64,000 nt of DNA from Thioclava sp. JE_KL1 (lineage in GTDB: Bacteria > Pseudomonadota > Alphaproteobacteria > Rhodobacterales > Rhodobacteraceae), in the NCBI RefSeq assembly GCF_009296265.1, contig NZ_WBJS01000003.1:1-64000 (forward strand), written 5' to 3'. The stretch's first letter is position 1, and every line of letters begins with the position of its first letter. Below the pieces are notes generated by a model that ran no database searches, was not told where the DNA came from, and saw nothing but the letters and a program-made list of their open reading frames with translations. Of the stretch, positions 55,255 through 63,032 are shown piece after piece. The translations under genes were made by a program, and so were the position numbers.

Positions 55255-56058
55255 TCAGGCTCCGGCTTCTTGCTGCTTCGCGGCGGTCGGATGCGCCACG
55301 ATCAGGTTGACGCCGGCAGCCTCAAGCATGGCTGCCGCACGATCGGTGATCTCGTCATCGGTGATGATGGTATGCGCCCGCTCAAGCGGGCACAGAACCA
55401 GAGACGAGCGTTTCTGGAATTTCGTCGAATCGACGAGCACGACCAGCTCATCGGCTTGTCCGATCAGCTTGTGCTCGGCCTGGATCAGCAGCGGGTCCGC
55501 CTCCATCAGACCCAGCGGCCCTACGCCCTGCGCGCCCATGAACATCCGCTTGGCGTAGAAGTTACGCGTCACGTCATTCTCGAACGGGCTGAGGACGATA
55601 TTCTGCTCGCGGTAGATGACACCGCCCGACAGCAGGATCGCGTTCTTCGAATTCTTCAGCAGGTGCTCCGCGATCGGGAAGCTGTTGGTGAAGATCTGCA
55701 TCTGGCGCGTGGCCAGCGGGTGCACCATCTGGAAGGTGGTGGTGCCGCCATTGATGATGATCGGATCGCCATCGTCGCACAGCTCGACCGCCGCGCGGGC
55801 AATTGCTTGCTTCTGAGCGATCCTGAGCGTTTCGTTCAGCGTGAAGGGCCGCCCGGCGAGACCGGGGAACTTCGTGGGGTTGAGGGCCTCTGCCCCGCCA
55901 CGCACACGACGCAGCTTTTTTGCCAAGTGCAAAGACGCGATATCGCGCCGGATCGTTGCCTCCGACGCGCCGGTGAGCGCACACATGTCAGGCACCGTCA
56001 CGACGGGCCTGTCCTGAACCGCAGACAGAATGATCCTGTGGCGTTCTTTCTCGTGCAT
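55255..56058 (-). CDS. rhaR: DeoR-family repressor of the rhamnose locus
   Basis: 267 residues. The N-terminal DeoR HTH (RHRIILSAVQDRPVVTVPDM, TGASEATIRRDIASLHLAKKL) is followed by the DeoRC sugar-phosphate-sensing fold (INGGTTTFQMVHPL, FTNSFPIAEHLL, DELVVLVDSTKFQKRS). Rhizobial RhaR represses both operons until an intermediate binds. The start at 56058 (MHEKERHR) follows GAGGGAGGA; an 18-residue upstream extension would overlap the operator. Adjacent to the operator at 56103-56175. Confidence 0.9.
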   Translation of the reverse strand: MHEKERHRIILSAVQDRPVVTVPDMCALTGASEATIRRDIASLHLAKKLRRVRGGAEALNPTKFPGLAGRPFTLNETLRIAQKQAIARAAVELCDDGDPIIINGGTTTFQMVHPLATRQMQIFTNSFPIAEHLLKNSKNAILLSGGVIYREQNIVLSPFENDVTRNFYAKRMFMGAQGVGPLGLMEADPLLIQAEHKLIGQADELVVLVDSTKFQKRSSLVLCPLERAHTIITDDEITDRAAAMLEAAGVNLIVAHPTAAKQQEAGA

Positions 56059-56102
56059 CGAGTCCTCCCTCGTTTCGGAAGACTGCGCAGGGTTACGGGC
56101 AT

Positions 56103-56175
56103 TGTCAATCATTTTCGATCATTAAAATCATAATGCAGCCGCAGCATGATCATTTGTGATCGTTTATGATTGACA
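56103..56175. promoter_or_regulatory. inverted-repeat operator between rhaR and rhaD
   Basis: TGTCAATCATTTTCGATCA (56103-56121) and TGATCGTTTATGATTGACA (56157-56175) are 19-bp arms matching at 16 positions. Extra ATGATC/GATCATT half-sites lie inside. It is AT-rich in a GC-rich genome and centred between the divergent genes, which fits a RhaR-looped or dual operator. Confidence 0.7.
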
Positions 56176-56250
56176 ATCCGTCGCAGCCCTGCCAGCCTCC
56201 AGCCAGATTGATCACGTCCTTTTTCATAGGGCGATCGGGAGGAGACCACC

Positions 56251-58347
56251 ATGAACACCGCGTCCGCGCGGCTTCAGTCCAAGTGGGACGAAGCCAAGGC
56301 CAAGGACATGTCCGAAGCCGAGAAACTGCTCTATCGCTCGAACCTGCTGGGGTCCGACAAGCGGATCACCAATTACGGCGGCGGCAACACTTCCGCGAAG
56401 GTGATGGAGCGCGATCCGCTTTCGGGCGACATGGTCGAGGTGCTTTGGGTGAAAGGTTCCGGCGGCGATGTCGGTTCGATCAAGATGGACGGGTTCGCGA
56501 CGCTCTACATGTCGAAGCTGGAGGCGCTGAAGGGCCTCTATCGCGGCGTGGAGTTCGAAGACGAGATGGTCGGCTACCTGCCCCATTGCACCTTCAACCT
56601 GAACCCGCGCGCAGCTTCGATCGACACGCCGCTGCACGCCTATGTGCCCAAGAAGCATGTCGATCACATGCACCCCGATGCGATCATCGCGATAGCTGCG
56701 TCGAAGAACTCCAAAGAGCTCACGCAGGAAATCTTCGGCGACGAGATCGGCTGGCTGCCGTGGAAGAAGCCCGGCTACGAGCTGGGTCTGTGGCTGGAAG
56801 ATTTCTGCAAGAAGAACCCCGACGCCAAGGGTGTCGTGCTCGAAAGCCACGGGCTGTTCACCTGGGCCGATGACGCGAAAGAGTGCTACGAGCTCACGCT
56901 CGAGATCATCAACAAGGCGATGGGCTGGTTCGAGGAACAGACCGCTGGCAAGGCGATCTTCGGTGGCGCGAAGCACGAAAGCCTTTCCCCCGAGGACCGC
57001 CGTGCCGTCGCCGCCCGCCTGATGCCCGCGATCCGCGGCATGGTGTCGGGCAAGCAGCACATGGTGGGCCATTTCACCGATAACGACGCGGTTCTGGAAT
57101 TCGTCAATTCGAACCGGATGGAAGAGCTGGCGGCGCTTGGCACCTCCTGCCCCGACCACTTCCTGCGCACGAAGATCCGCCCGCTCGTCGTGGCGTTCGA
57201 TCCGGCCAAAGGCAATCTCGACGCCGTGCTCGAAGGGCTGCCACAACAGGTGGCCGCGTATCGCGACGATTACGCCGCCTATTACGAGCGCTGCAGACAT
57301 GACGACAGCCCGGCTCTGCGCGACCCGAACGCGGTCGTCTATCTGATCCCGGGCGTGGGCATGCTCACCTTTGCCAAAGACAAGGCGACGGCCCGGATCT
57401 CGGGCGAGTTCTATGTCAACGCGATCAACGTGATGCGTGGGGCCTCGACAGTCTCCGAATATGTCGGCCTGCCTGAACAGGAAGCCTTCGACATCGAATA
57501 CTGGCTTCTGGAAGAGGCGAAGCTGCAGCGGATGCCGAAACCGAAATCGCTGGCTGGCCGGGTGGCGCTCGTCACGGGTGGCGCGGGCGGGATCGGCGCG
57601 GCCACGGCGCAGCGCTACCTGACCGAGGGCGCCTGCGTGATGCTCGCCGATATCGACACCGAGGCGCTGACGAAGACCCGCGACCAGCTCGCCGCCAGCT
57701 TCGGCGCCGACATGGTTCGCACGGTCGAGATGAACGTGACCTCCGAGGACGCCGTTGCCGCCGCCTATGCGGATATCGCGGTGGAGTTCGGCGGCGTGGA
57801 CATTCTGGTCTCGAACGCCGGGATCGCCTCCTCCGCCCCGGTCGAAGACACCACGCTCGATCTGTGGAACAAGAACATGTCGATCCTGTCGACGGGCTAT
57901 TTCCTCGTCTCGCGCGAAGCCTTCAAGGTGATGCGCGCGCAAGATATCGGCGGCTCGATCATCTTCGTGGCCTCGAAGAACGGGCTCGCCGCCTCCCCCA
58001 ACGCGTCGGCCTATTGCACCGCGAAAGCCTCCGAGATCCATCTCGCCCGCTGCCTCGCGCTCGAAGGGGCGGAGGCCGGTATCCGCGTGAACGTGGTGAA
58101 CCCGGATGCGGTGCTGCGTGGCTCGAAGATCTGGTCGGGCGAATGGCTAGATCAGCGCGCGTCGACCTACGGCACCGACAAAGAGGGGCTGGAGGAGATG
58201 TATCGCCAGCGCTCGATGCTCAAACGCAACGTGCTGCCCGAAGACATCGCCGAGGCCGCCTATTTCTTCGCCTCCGAGCAATCGGCAAAATCGACCGGCA
58301 ACATCATCAATGTCGATGCCGGCAACGTGCAGGCCTTCACGCGCTGA
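56251..58347 (+). CDS. rhaD: bifunctional rhamnulose-phosphate aldolase / L-lactaldehyde dehydrogenase
   Basis: A 698-residue fusion. The N-terminal class II aldolase/adducin domain (about 1-430) has TNYGGGNTSAKV, KHVDHMHPDAIIAIA (metal His pair) and VLESHGLFTW. The C-terminal SDR domain (about 435-698) has VTGGAGGIGAA (NAD binding) and the catalytic Tyr-x3-Lys in YCTAK. It should cleave L-rhamnulose-1-phosphate to DHAP and L-lactaldehyde and oxidise the latter. Same architecture as in Rhizobium and Bacillus. RBS GGGAGGAG. Confidence 0.93.
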   Translation: MNTASARLQSKWDEAKAKDMSEAEKLLYRSNLLGSDKRITNYGGGNTSAKVMERDPLSGDMVEVLWVKGSGGDVGSIKMDGFATLYMSKLEALKGLYRGVEFEDEMVGYLPHCTFNLNPRAASIDTPLHAYVPKKHVDHMHPDAIIAIAASKNSKELTQEIFGDEIGWLPWKKPGYELGLWLEDFCKKNPDAKGVVLESHGLFTWADDAKECYELTLEIINKAMGWFEEQTAGKAIFGGAKHESLSPEDRRAVAARLMPAIRGMVSGKQHMVGHFTDNDAVLEFVNSNRMEELAALGTSCPDHFLRTKIRPLVVAFDPAKGNLDAVLEGLPQQVAAYRDDYAAYYERCRHDDSPALRDPNAVVYLIPGVGMLTFAKDKATARISGEFYVNAINVMRGASTVSEYVGLPEQEAFDIEYWLLEEAKLQRMPKPKSLAGRVALVTGGAGGIGAATAQRYLTEGACVMLADIDTEALTKTRDQLAASFGADMVRTVEMNVTSEDAVAAAYADIAVEFGGVDILVSNAGIASSAPVEDTTLDLWNKNMSILSTGYFLVSREAFKVMRAQDIGGSIIFVASKNGLAASPNASAYCTAKASEIHLARCLALEGAEAGIRVNVVNPDAVLRGSKIWSGEWLDQRASTYGTDKEGLEEMYRQRSMLKRNVLPEDIAEAAYFFASEQSAKSTGNIINVDAGNVQAFTR

Positions 58348-58390
58348 GCGTGAAGGACCCAGCCACGAGAAGAAGACGGGAGGACTGACT

Positions 58391-59632
58391 ATGAGCAGAT
58401 ACGAGGACGCGCGCGCCCAATTCGCCGACTGGGAGATCGACACCGAGGCTGCGCTGAACGCGCTGGCCGAGATTCCGATCTCGCTGCATTGCTGGCAGGG
58501 CGACGATGTCGTGGGGTTCGAAAACCGAACAGGTGCCTCGGGCGGCGGCATTCAGGCGACCGGCAACCACCCCGGCCGCGCCCGCACCCCCGCAGAGCTG
58601 CGCGCCGATCTGGACTTCGCCTATGGGCAAATTCCTGGCACGCATCGGCTCAACCTGCACGCTTTCTACCTCGACACGGATGAAAGCCCGGATCGTGACG
58701 CGATCGAGCTGAAGCATTTCCAGAGCTGGATCGATTGGGCCAAGGAGAAGAACCACGGGATCGATTTCAACCCGACTTTCTTCGCCCACTCCAAGGCCGA
58801 CGACAATCTGACGCTCAGCCACCCGGACCAAGGCATCCGAGACTTCTGGATCGAGCACGGCAAGCGTTCGCGCGAGATCGCGGCGAGGATCGGGAAGGCA
58901 CTCGGATCGGCCTCGGTCAACAATGTTTGGGTGCCCGACGGATCGAAGGACACGCCCGTCGACCGAATGGCCGCGCGGCAGCGACTGGAGGCCTCGCTCG
59001 ATGCGATGATGGCGCCCGGCTTCGACCGCGCGCAATTGCTCGACGCGGTGGAATCCAAGCTCTTCGGGATCGGCGTCGAGTCGATGACCGTCGGCAGCCA
59101 CGAATTCTACCTCGGTTATGCGATCCGTCGCGAGATCGCGCTGTGTCTCGACATGGGCCATTTCCACCCCACCGAGAACGTGGCCGACAAGCTCAGCTCA
59201 GTCTCGCTATCGGTGCCGGAACTGCTGCTGCACGTCTCGCGCCCGGTGCGCTGGGACAGCGACCACGTGATCCTGCTCGACGATTCCATTCTTCAGATGG
59301 CGCAGGAACTGGTCTTCGCTGACCTGCTCAAGCGCACCCATATCGGGCTCGATTTCTTCGACGCCACGATCTCGCGCACCGCCGCCTGGGTGATCGGCAC
59401 GCGCAATATGCAAAAGGCACTCCTGCGCGCGCTTCTGCTGCCCCAAAAGCGGCTGAAAGCGGCGGAAGAATCGCTGGACTTCAGCACACGCCTGATGGTC
59501 ACCGAAGAAGTGAAGGACCTTCCTGTCGGCGCGATCTGGCAGGAGTTCTGCGCGCGCCACGACGTGCCGGATGGGCTGTCGCTCATCTCGGAACTCGAGA
59601 GCTATCAGGCTACGGTTTCCACACGCGGTTAG
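58391..59632 (+). CDS. rhaI: L-rhamnose isomerase, rhizobial RhaI type
   Basis: A 413-residue TIM-barrel sugar isomerase that makes L-rhamnulose. Markers are ISLHCWQGDDVVGFE at the N-terminus, ETGQ-less GGGIQATGNHPGRA, ALCLDMGHFHPTENVADK (metal site) and GLDFFDATISRTAAW. It belongs to the group distinct from E. coli RhaA. Starts at ATG 43 bp after rhaD, one operon. Confidence 0.92.
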   Translation: MSRYEDARAQFADWEIDTEAALNALAEIPISLHCWQGDDVVGFENRTGASGGGIQATGNHPGRARTPAELRADLDFAYGQIPGTHRLNLHAFYLDTDESPDRDAIELKHFQSWIDWAKEKNHGIDFNPTFFAHSKADDNLTLSHPDQGIRDFWIEHGKRSREIAARIGKALGSASVNNVWVPDGSKDTPVDRMAARQRLEASLDAMMAPGFDRAQLLDAVESKLFGIGVESMTVGSHEFYLGYAIRREIALCLDMGHFHPTENVADKLSSVSLSVPELLLHVSRPVRWDSDHVILLDDSILQMAQELVFADLLKRTHIGLDFFDATISRTAAWVIGTRNMQKALLRALLLPQKRLKAAEESLDFSTRLMVTEEVKDLPVGAIWQEFCARHDVPDGLSLISELESYQATVSTRG

Positions 59633-60122
59633 ATAGGCCCTCTGATCACAGCTTCGAACTTCGAAGCGCAGAAGTATCGGTTGGTCCGGCTACCTCTCAC
59701 GATCGGACCGCCGCCTCATCGCCACCGCAGCCGTTACCTTTGCTTGGCTAAGTCTCCATAATTTGTCGATCTAATGTGCATTGGCTTGGATGTCCGCTTT
59801 AGACACTCACTATGCAGCCTGCAGCAGCAACAAAAGCGGCAGATATGGGGCGACCGCGACGCTCTGATGGAAATCGGCAGGAAACGGACGTCCGCTTCGC
59901 CAGACACGACCGGCAGCGACGCAGGCTCGCTGCCGGTCGCGGCGCGCGCCCAGATCACCGGTCCCGCGCCCTCTGCCAATGCGTCACGATGGTGATGACG
60001 CGACTTCTCAGGTGGTGTGAGAGGCATCCGGAAACATACATCTCATTGACTACGATCAAAGAGGAATCCCTCCTCCTATGTTCTTCTTGCTTCGACGCGA
60101 AGGCGTCAACACGGAGGAGGAT
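59633..60122. other. intergenic region with a long hairpin before the tandem secreted paralogs
   Basis: About 490 bp without a supported gene; the frames here are Arg-rich shadows. It contains the perfect 12-bp hairpin listed separately. TTGACTACGATCAAAGAGG at about 60046-60064 sits just before the next gene and could hold promoter elements. Confidence 0.5.
59908..59938. repeat. perfect 12-bp hairpin
   Basis: GACCGGCAGCGA (59908-59919) and TCGCTGCCGGTC (59927-59938) around a 7-nt loop CGCAGGC. No T-run. It lies 275 bp after rhaI and 185 bp before the first secreted paralog. Confidence 0.6.
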
Positions 60123-60884
60123 ATGGAAATGCGTAATTCAATGTTCACGAACAAGTCTCGCGTATCGCTCGTCGCTCTTGCTGCGGCATTGGGACTTGCG
60201 ATCGCATGGCAGGCACCGGTCGCTGGACCGTTCAGCTTCGCGGCCAATGCACAGGAGTCCGGCGGCCAAGGGACCGGCAAGGGGAATCAAGGCGGTCAGG
60301 GTCAGGGCAGCAAAGGCGCCCAGACCGGACAATCTCAGGGTCAGGGCCAAGGCGGCCCGGGCGAAGATTCCGACGGCAAGGGGCCGCAAGCAGGCGCGCC
60401 CTCCTCCTCCGGCGGCGGCAAGCCGACTTGGTCGCAGGAAGGGATTCCGGAAGTCGAACTGGGGCGTCTGAACGTCGCGCGCTCGCCGGGACATGTGCTC
60501 GATCAGGCCTATGAAGAAGCGCTCGCATCGATTTCGCCCGAGATGGTTTCGTTCTACAACCTTTCGCTCGACCAGGCGATCGAGGAGCTCTCCCTGAACT
60601 GGGACAACGTGAGCTTCATAGACTCCCCGTTGCAGAACCTCGGCCTTCTGCAGGCGACGCTTGAGGGATCGGCCCCGCTGTCTAGCCTTGGCGTCTCGAA
60701 TGATGCCGACACGCTCGCGGCGATCTTCCTCGGTGCGGCTTCGGACAAGACCGTTCCGATCACGACCGATACGGTGATTGCGGTGACGCAGATCCTCGGG
60801 GTGCCGGTCACGGGGGCTGCGGCCGCGTCTCTTGCCGCAGATGCCGAGGCAGTGCGCATCGCGATCCTCGCCGGACATGGCTGA
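60123..60884 (+). CDS. secreted protein with Gly/Gln-rich linker, paralog 1
   Basis: 253 residues. A long signal region (SRVSLVALAAALGLAIAWQ, then FSFAANAQ) precedes a Gly/Gln/Ser low-complexity stretch (about 45-105, many GQG units). The conserved C-terminal domain (about 108-253) reads GIPEVELGRLNVARSPGHVL, MVSFYNLSLDQAIEELSLNWD, FIDSPLQNL, SDKTVPITTDTVIAVTQILG. No enzyme motif is apparent; it looks helical. It is strongly similar over the C-terminal domain to the next gene. RBS GGAGG. Family known only as hypothetical in alphaproteobacteria, to my knowledge. Confidence 0.7.
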   Translation: MEMRNSMFTNKSRVSLVALAAALGLAIAWQAPVAGPFSFAANAQESGGQGTGKGNQGGQGQGSKGAQTGQSQGQGQGGPGEDSDGKGPQAGAPSSSGGGKPTWSQEGIPEVELGRLNVARSPGHVLDQAYEEALASISPEMVSFYNLSLDQAIEELSLNWDNVSFIDSPLQNLGLLQATLEGSAPLSSLGVSNDADTLAAIFLGAASDKTVPITTDTVIAVTQILGVPVTGAAAASLAADAEAVRIAILAGHG

Positions 60885-60970
60885 TCGCATGTGACGAACA
60901 TCGACCCGGACCCGCCTCTGGCGCGGGGTCCGGGTCAAGACGACCAACATCTCATAACAAGGAGGCAGTC

Positions 60971-61804
60971 ATGACACGCAAGACTGCAAAGAGCGCAACT
61001 GCCGTGGCAGGAATTGCGCTGATCGCTGGGCTGGGTCTCACCGTGCAGCTTGGCCCGAAATCTGGGACGTTCCATCTGTCCGTGCCGCGCGCCTTTGCGC
61101 AAGACAGCGGCACGCATACCGATGGGGACCACACGGATGGTGGCCAACAGAAGGGCAAGACCGGAGAGGCCGGGCATGGCTCAAGCGGCGGCGGCCATGA
61201 GGACGACGGCTCGCATGAGGAGAGCGGCGGCCGTGGCGGCGCCAGCGGGTCTTCCGGGCAAGGTCAGGGCGGCCCGGGCGCGGATTCCGAGGGCAAGGGC
61301 CCGCAAGCCGGCACCCCGTCCGGCACCCGCGGCACCAAGCCGGTCTGGTCCAAAGAGGGTATCCCGGAGGTCGAGCTTGGGCGGCTGAACGTGGCCCGTT
61401 CGCCCGATCACGTGCTGCAGCGCGCCTATGAGGAAGCGCTGGCGACGATTTCGCCGACCATGGTCTCGTTCTACAACCTGCCGCTCGATCAGGCGATCGA
61501 CCAGCTGTCGCTGAATTGGGACAACGTCTCCTTCATAGACTCGCCGCTGCAGAACCTCGCCCTTCTCAAGGACACGCTGGATGGCAGTTCGGCGCTCTCC
61601 AGTCTCGGAGTGACGAACAACACCGCAACGCTCGAGGCGATCTTCCTCGGCACGGCCTCCGACAAGACGGTGCCGATCACGGCGGCCACGGTAACGGCGG
61701 TGACGACCATTCTTGGCCAGCCGGTGACGGGCGCGGCGGCGACCAGCCTCGCCGCGCAAGCCGAAGCAGTGCGTATCGCGGTTCTCGCAGGTCACGACGG
61801 CTGA
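60971..61804 (+). CDS. secreted protein with Gly/His/Asp-rich linker, paralog 2
   Basis: 277 residues. Signal peptide (SATAVAGIALIAGLGLTVQL), a low-complexity stretch rich in Gly, His, Asp, Glu and Ser (about 45-115; HTDGDHTDGGQQ, HEDDGSHEESGG), then the same C-terminal domain as paralog 1: GIPEVELGRLNVARSPDHVL, MVSFYNLPLDQAIDQLSLNWD, FIDSPLQNL, ASDKTVPITAATV. By eye roughly three quarters of residues match. The linkers differ in chemistry: Gln-rich in one, His/Asp/Glu-rich in the other, so this copy may bind cations. Starts 86 bp after paralog 1. RBS AAGGAGG. Confidence 0.7.
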   Translation: MTRKTAKSATAVAGIALIAGLGLTVQLGPKSGTFHLSVPRAFAQDSGTHTDGDHTDGGQQKGKTGEAGHGSSGGGHEDDGSHEESGGRGGASGSSGQGQGGPGADSEGKGPQAGTPSGTRGTKPVWSKEGIPEVELGRLNVARSPDHVLQRAYEEALATISPTMVSFYNLPLDQAIDQLSLNWDNVSFIDSPLQNLALLKDTLDGSSALSSLGVTNNTATLEAIFLGTASDKTVPITAATVTAVTTILGQPVTGAAATSLAAQAEAVRIAVLAGHDG

Positions 61805-61952
61805 GACCCTATGGAACCGAAGCAACACTCTGCCCTTGCGTGAAGCGGGGGCAGAAGTTTCTTCTTCAACGCGCGCAGCCAGAGATCCATTATGTCGCGG
61901 AACAGGACCATCCGGTCAGGCGGATGGATGAGACGGACGGAGAGTCATCGAA

Positions 61953-62741
61953 ATGTTTTTTTCAATCAAGCGGGCCGCAGCCTGCGCCCTTGTCTTCAGT
62001 TTTGCAGTTCCGGGGGTAGCCGCGGCGCAGGACTCGGCCAGTTTCTTCAAGGTCGGCACGGCGAGCGTCACTTACGGACCTTACGTGCGCTTCGGGCTCG
62101 GGGCAGCAAACACCCGACCGTCCGACGAGCACTGGCTCCCGCCCGGCTACCCGTCCGATCCGCGAATCGATTTCAACTTGAGCAACGACACGACTGGCTT
62201 CGGCGAGATCGCCTTCGGCTATGACTGGATGAACGGCTTCCGCGGCGATGTCAGCTTCCTCACGACTGGCGCCGCCCATACCACCGGTCCGCACACGACC
62301 AGCGGCGACCATGCAGACATCACCGCGGCTTCGGTTTCGACCAGCGCGGTGATGGGTAACCTCTACTATTCCCCGTTCGAGCAGATGGGCGTCAATTCCC
62401 GCCTGCATCCCTTCGTCGTGGCGGGGCTTGGTTACGCGAACAACAAGGTCAGCGACTGGACGCGGACGAACACCGCAAAGGCCTCCGTAGACCGGACCTT
62501 CTCGGGCGACACCCATGGCGATTTCGCCTATTCGCTCGGCATCGGCATGGCCTACCAGCTGACGCCTCCCGGCAAGCATCCGGCGATCCTCGAGATGTCC
62601 TATCGCTATTACAGCTTCGGGACCGCGAAGGGCGGCAGCACGCCGGTGACCAGTGGCGATGCGCCGGTTGCTCCGCTGAGCTTCGAAAACGACGCACATG
62701 TGCTCTCGATTAGTCTGCGCATCCCGCTGCAGCGGCTCTGA
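61953..62741 (+). CDS. outer-membrane beta-barrel protein (OmpW/porin-like fold)
   Basis: 262 residues. Signal peptide (AACALVFSFAVPGVAAAQ), then amphipathic strands alternating aromatic and polar residues (VTYGPYVRFGLGAANTRPS, TGFGEIAFGYDWMNGFRGDV, LHPFVVAGLGYANNKVSDW, FAYSLGIGMAYQL, AILEMSYRYYSFG). Ends HVLSISLRIPLQRL, with a final hydrophobic Leu in place of the usual Phe. Small barrel of 8 strands, as in OMP_b-brl families. It follows the two secreted paralogs, suggesting a shared envelope role. Cargo or ligand unknown. Confidence 0.75.
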   Translation: MFFSIKRAAACALVFSFAVPGVAAAQDSASFFKVGTASVTYGPYVRFGLGAANTRPSDEHWLPPGYPSDPRIDFNLSNDTTGFGEIAFGYDWMNGFRGDVSFLTTGAAHTTGPHTTSGDHADITAASVSTSAVMGNLYYSPFEQMGVNSRLHPFVVAGLGYANNKVSDWTRTNTAKASVDRTFSGDTHGDFAYSLGIGMAYQLTPPGKHPAILEMSYRYYSFGTAKGGSTPVTSGDAPVAPLSFENDAHVLSISLRIPLQRL

Positions 62742-62780
62742 GGCGGACTTGGACGTTACAAAATCGCTGACGGCCCGATA

Positions 62781-62816
62781 GACGAACGCTGACATTCGCT
62801 GCCGTCAGCGTTCGTC
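62781..62816. repeat. perfect 13-bp hairpin after the barrel gene
   Basis: GACGAACGCTGAC (62781-62793) and GTCAGCGTTCGTC (62804-62816) around a 10-nt loop that contains ATTCGCTGCC, part of the dispersed CATTCGCTGC repeat. No T-run; 40 bp after the barrel gene stop. Confidence 0.6.
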
Positions 62817-63032
62817 GGCTCTGGGCCGTTCGCGACGGGTCCGTAGGTCTGGGAGGAGAGCGGTCATTCGCTTCGCTCGGTCCCAATTCCTGCTATGCGC
62901 CCAAGTATTCGCTTGCTCCCCACCTTAGCGGCAACTGCGAAAGCACACAAAAGCGTCAGTAGTCGTCTCAGGCTTCATCGACCGGAGCGACTTACTGCGA
63001 CCGACCTCATGCACCAACTTCAACTGGCCATT

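Noticed and set aside
54137-55558. A 473-codon plus frame opposite rhaS and rhaR
   Set aside because: Antisense to a clear binding protein and repressor; no independent support.
56224-58041. A 605-codon minus-strand frame opposite rhaD
   Set aside because: Antisense to clear aldolase and SDR motifs; composition is that of a shadow frame.
59812-60471. A 219-codon frame running into the first secreted paralog
   Set aside because: Arg/Pro-rich, no start signal, and the overlapping frame has a signal peptide, strong RBS and a paralog.
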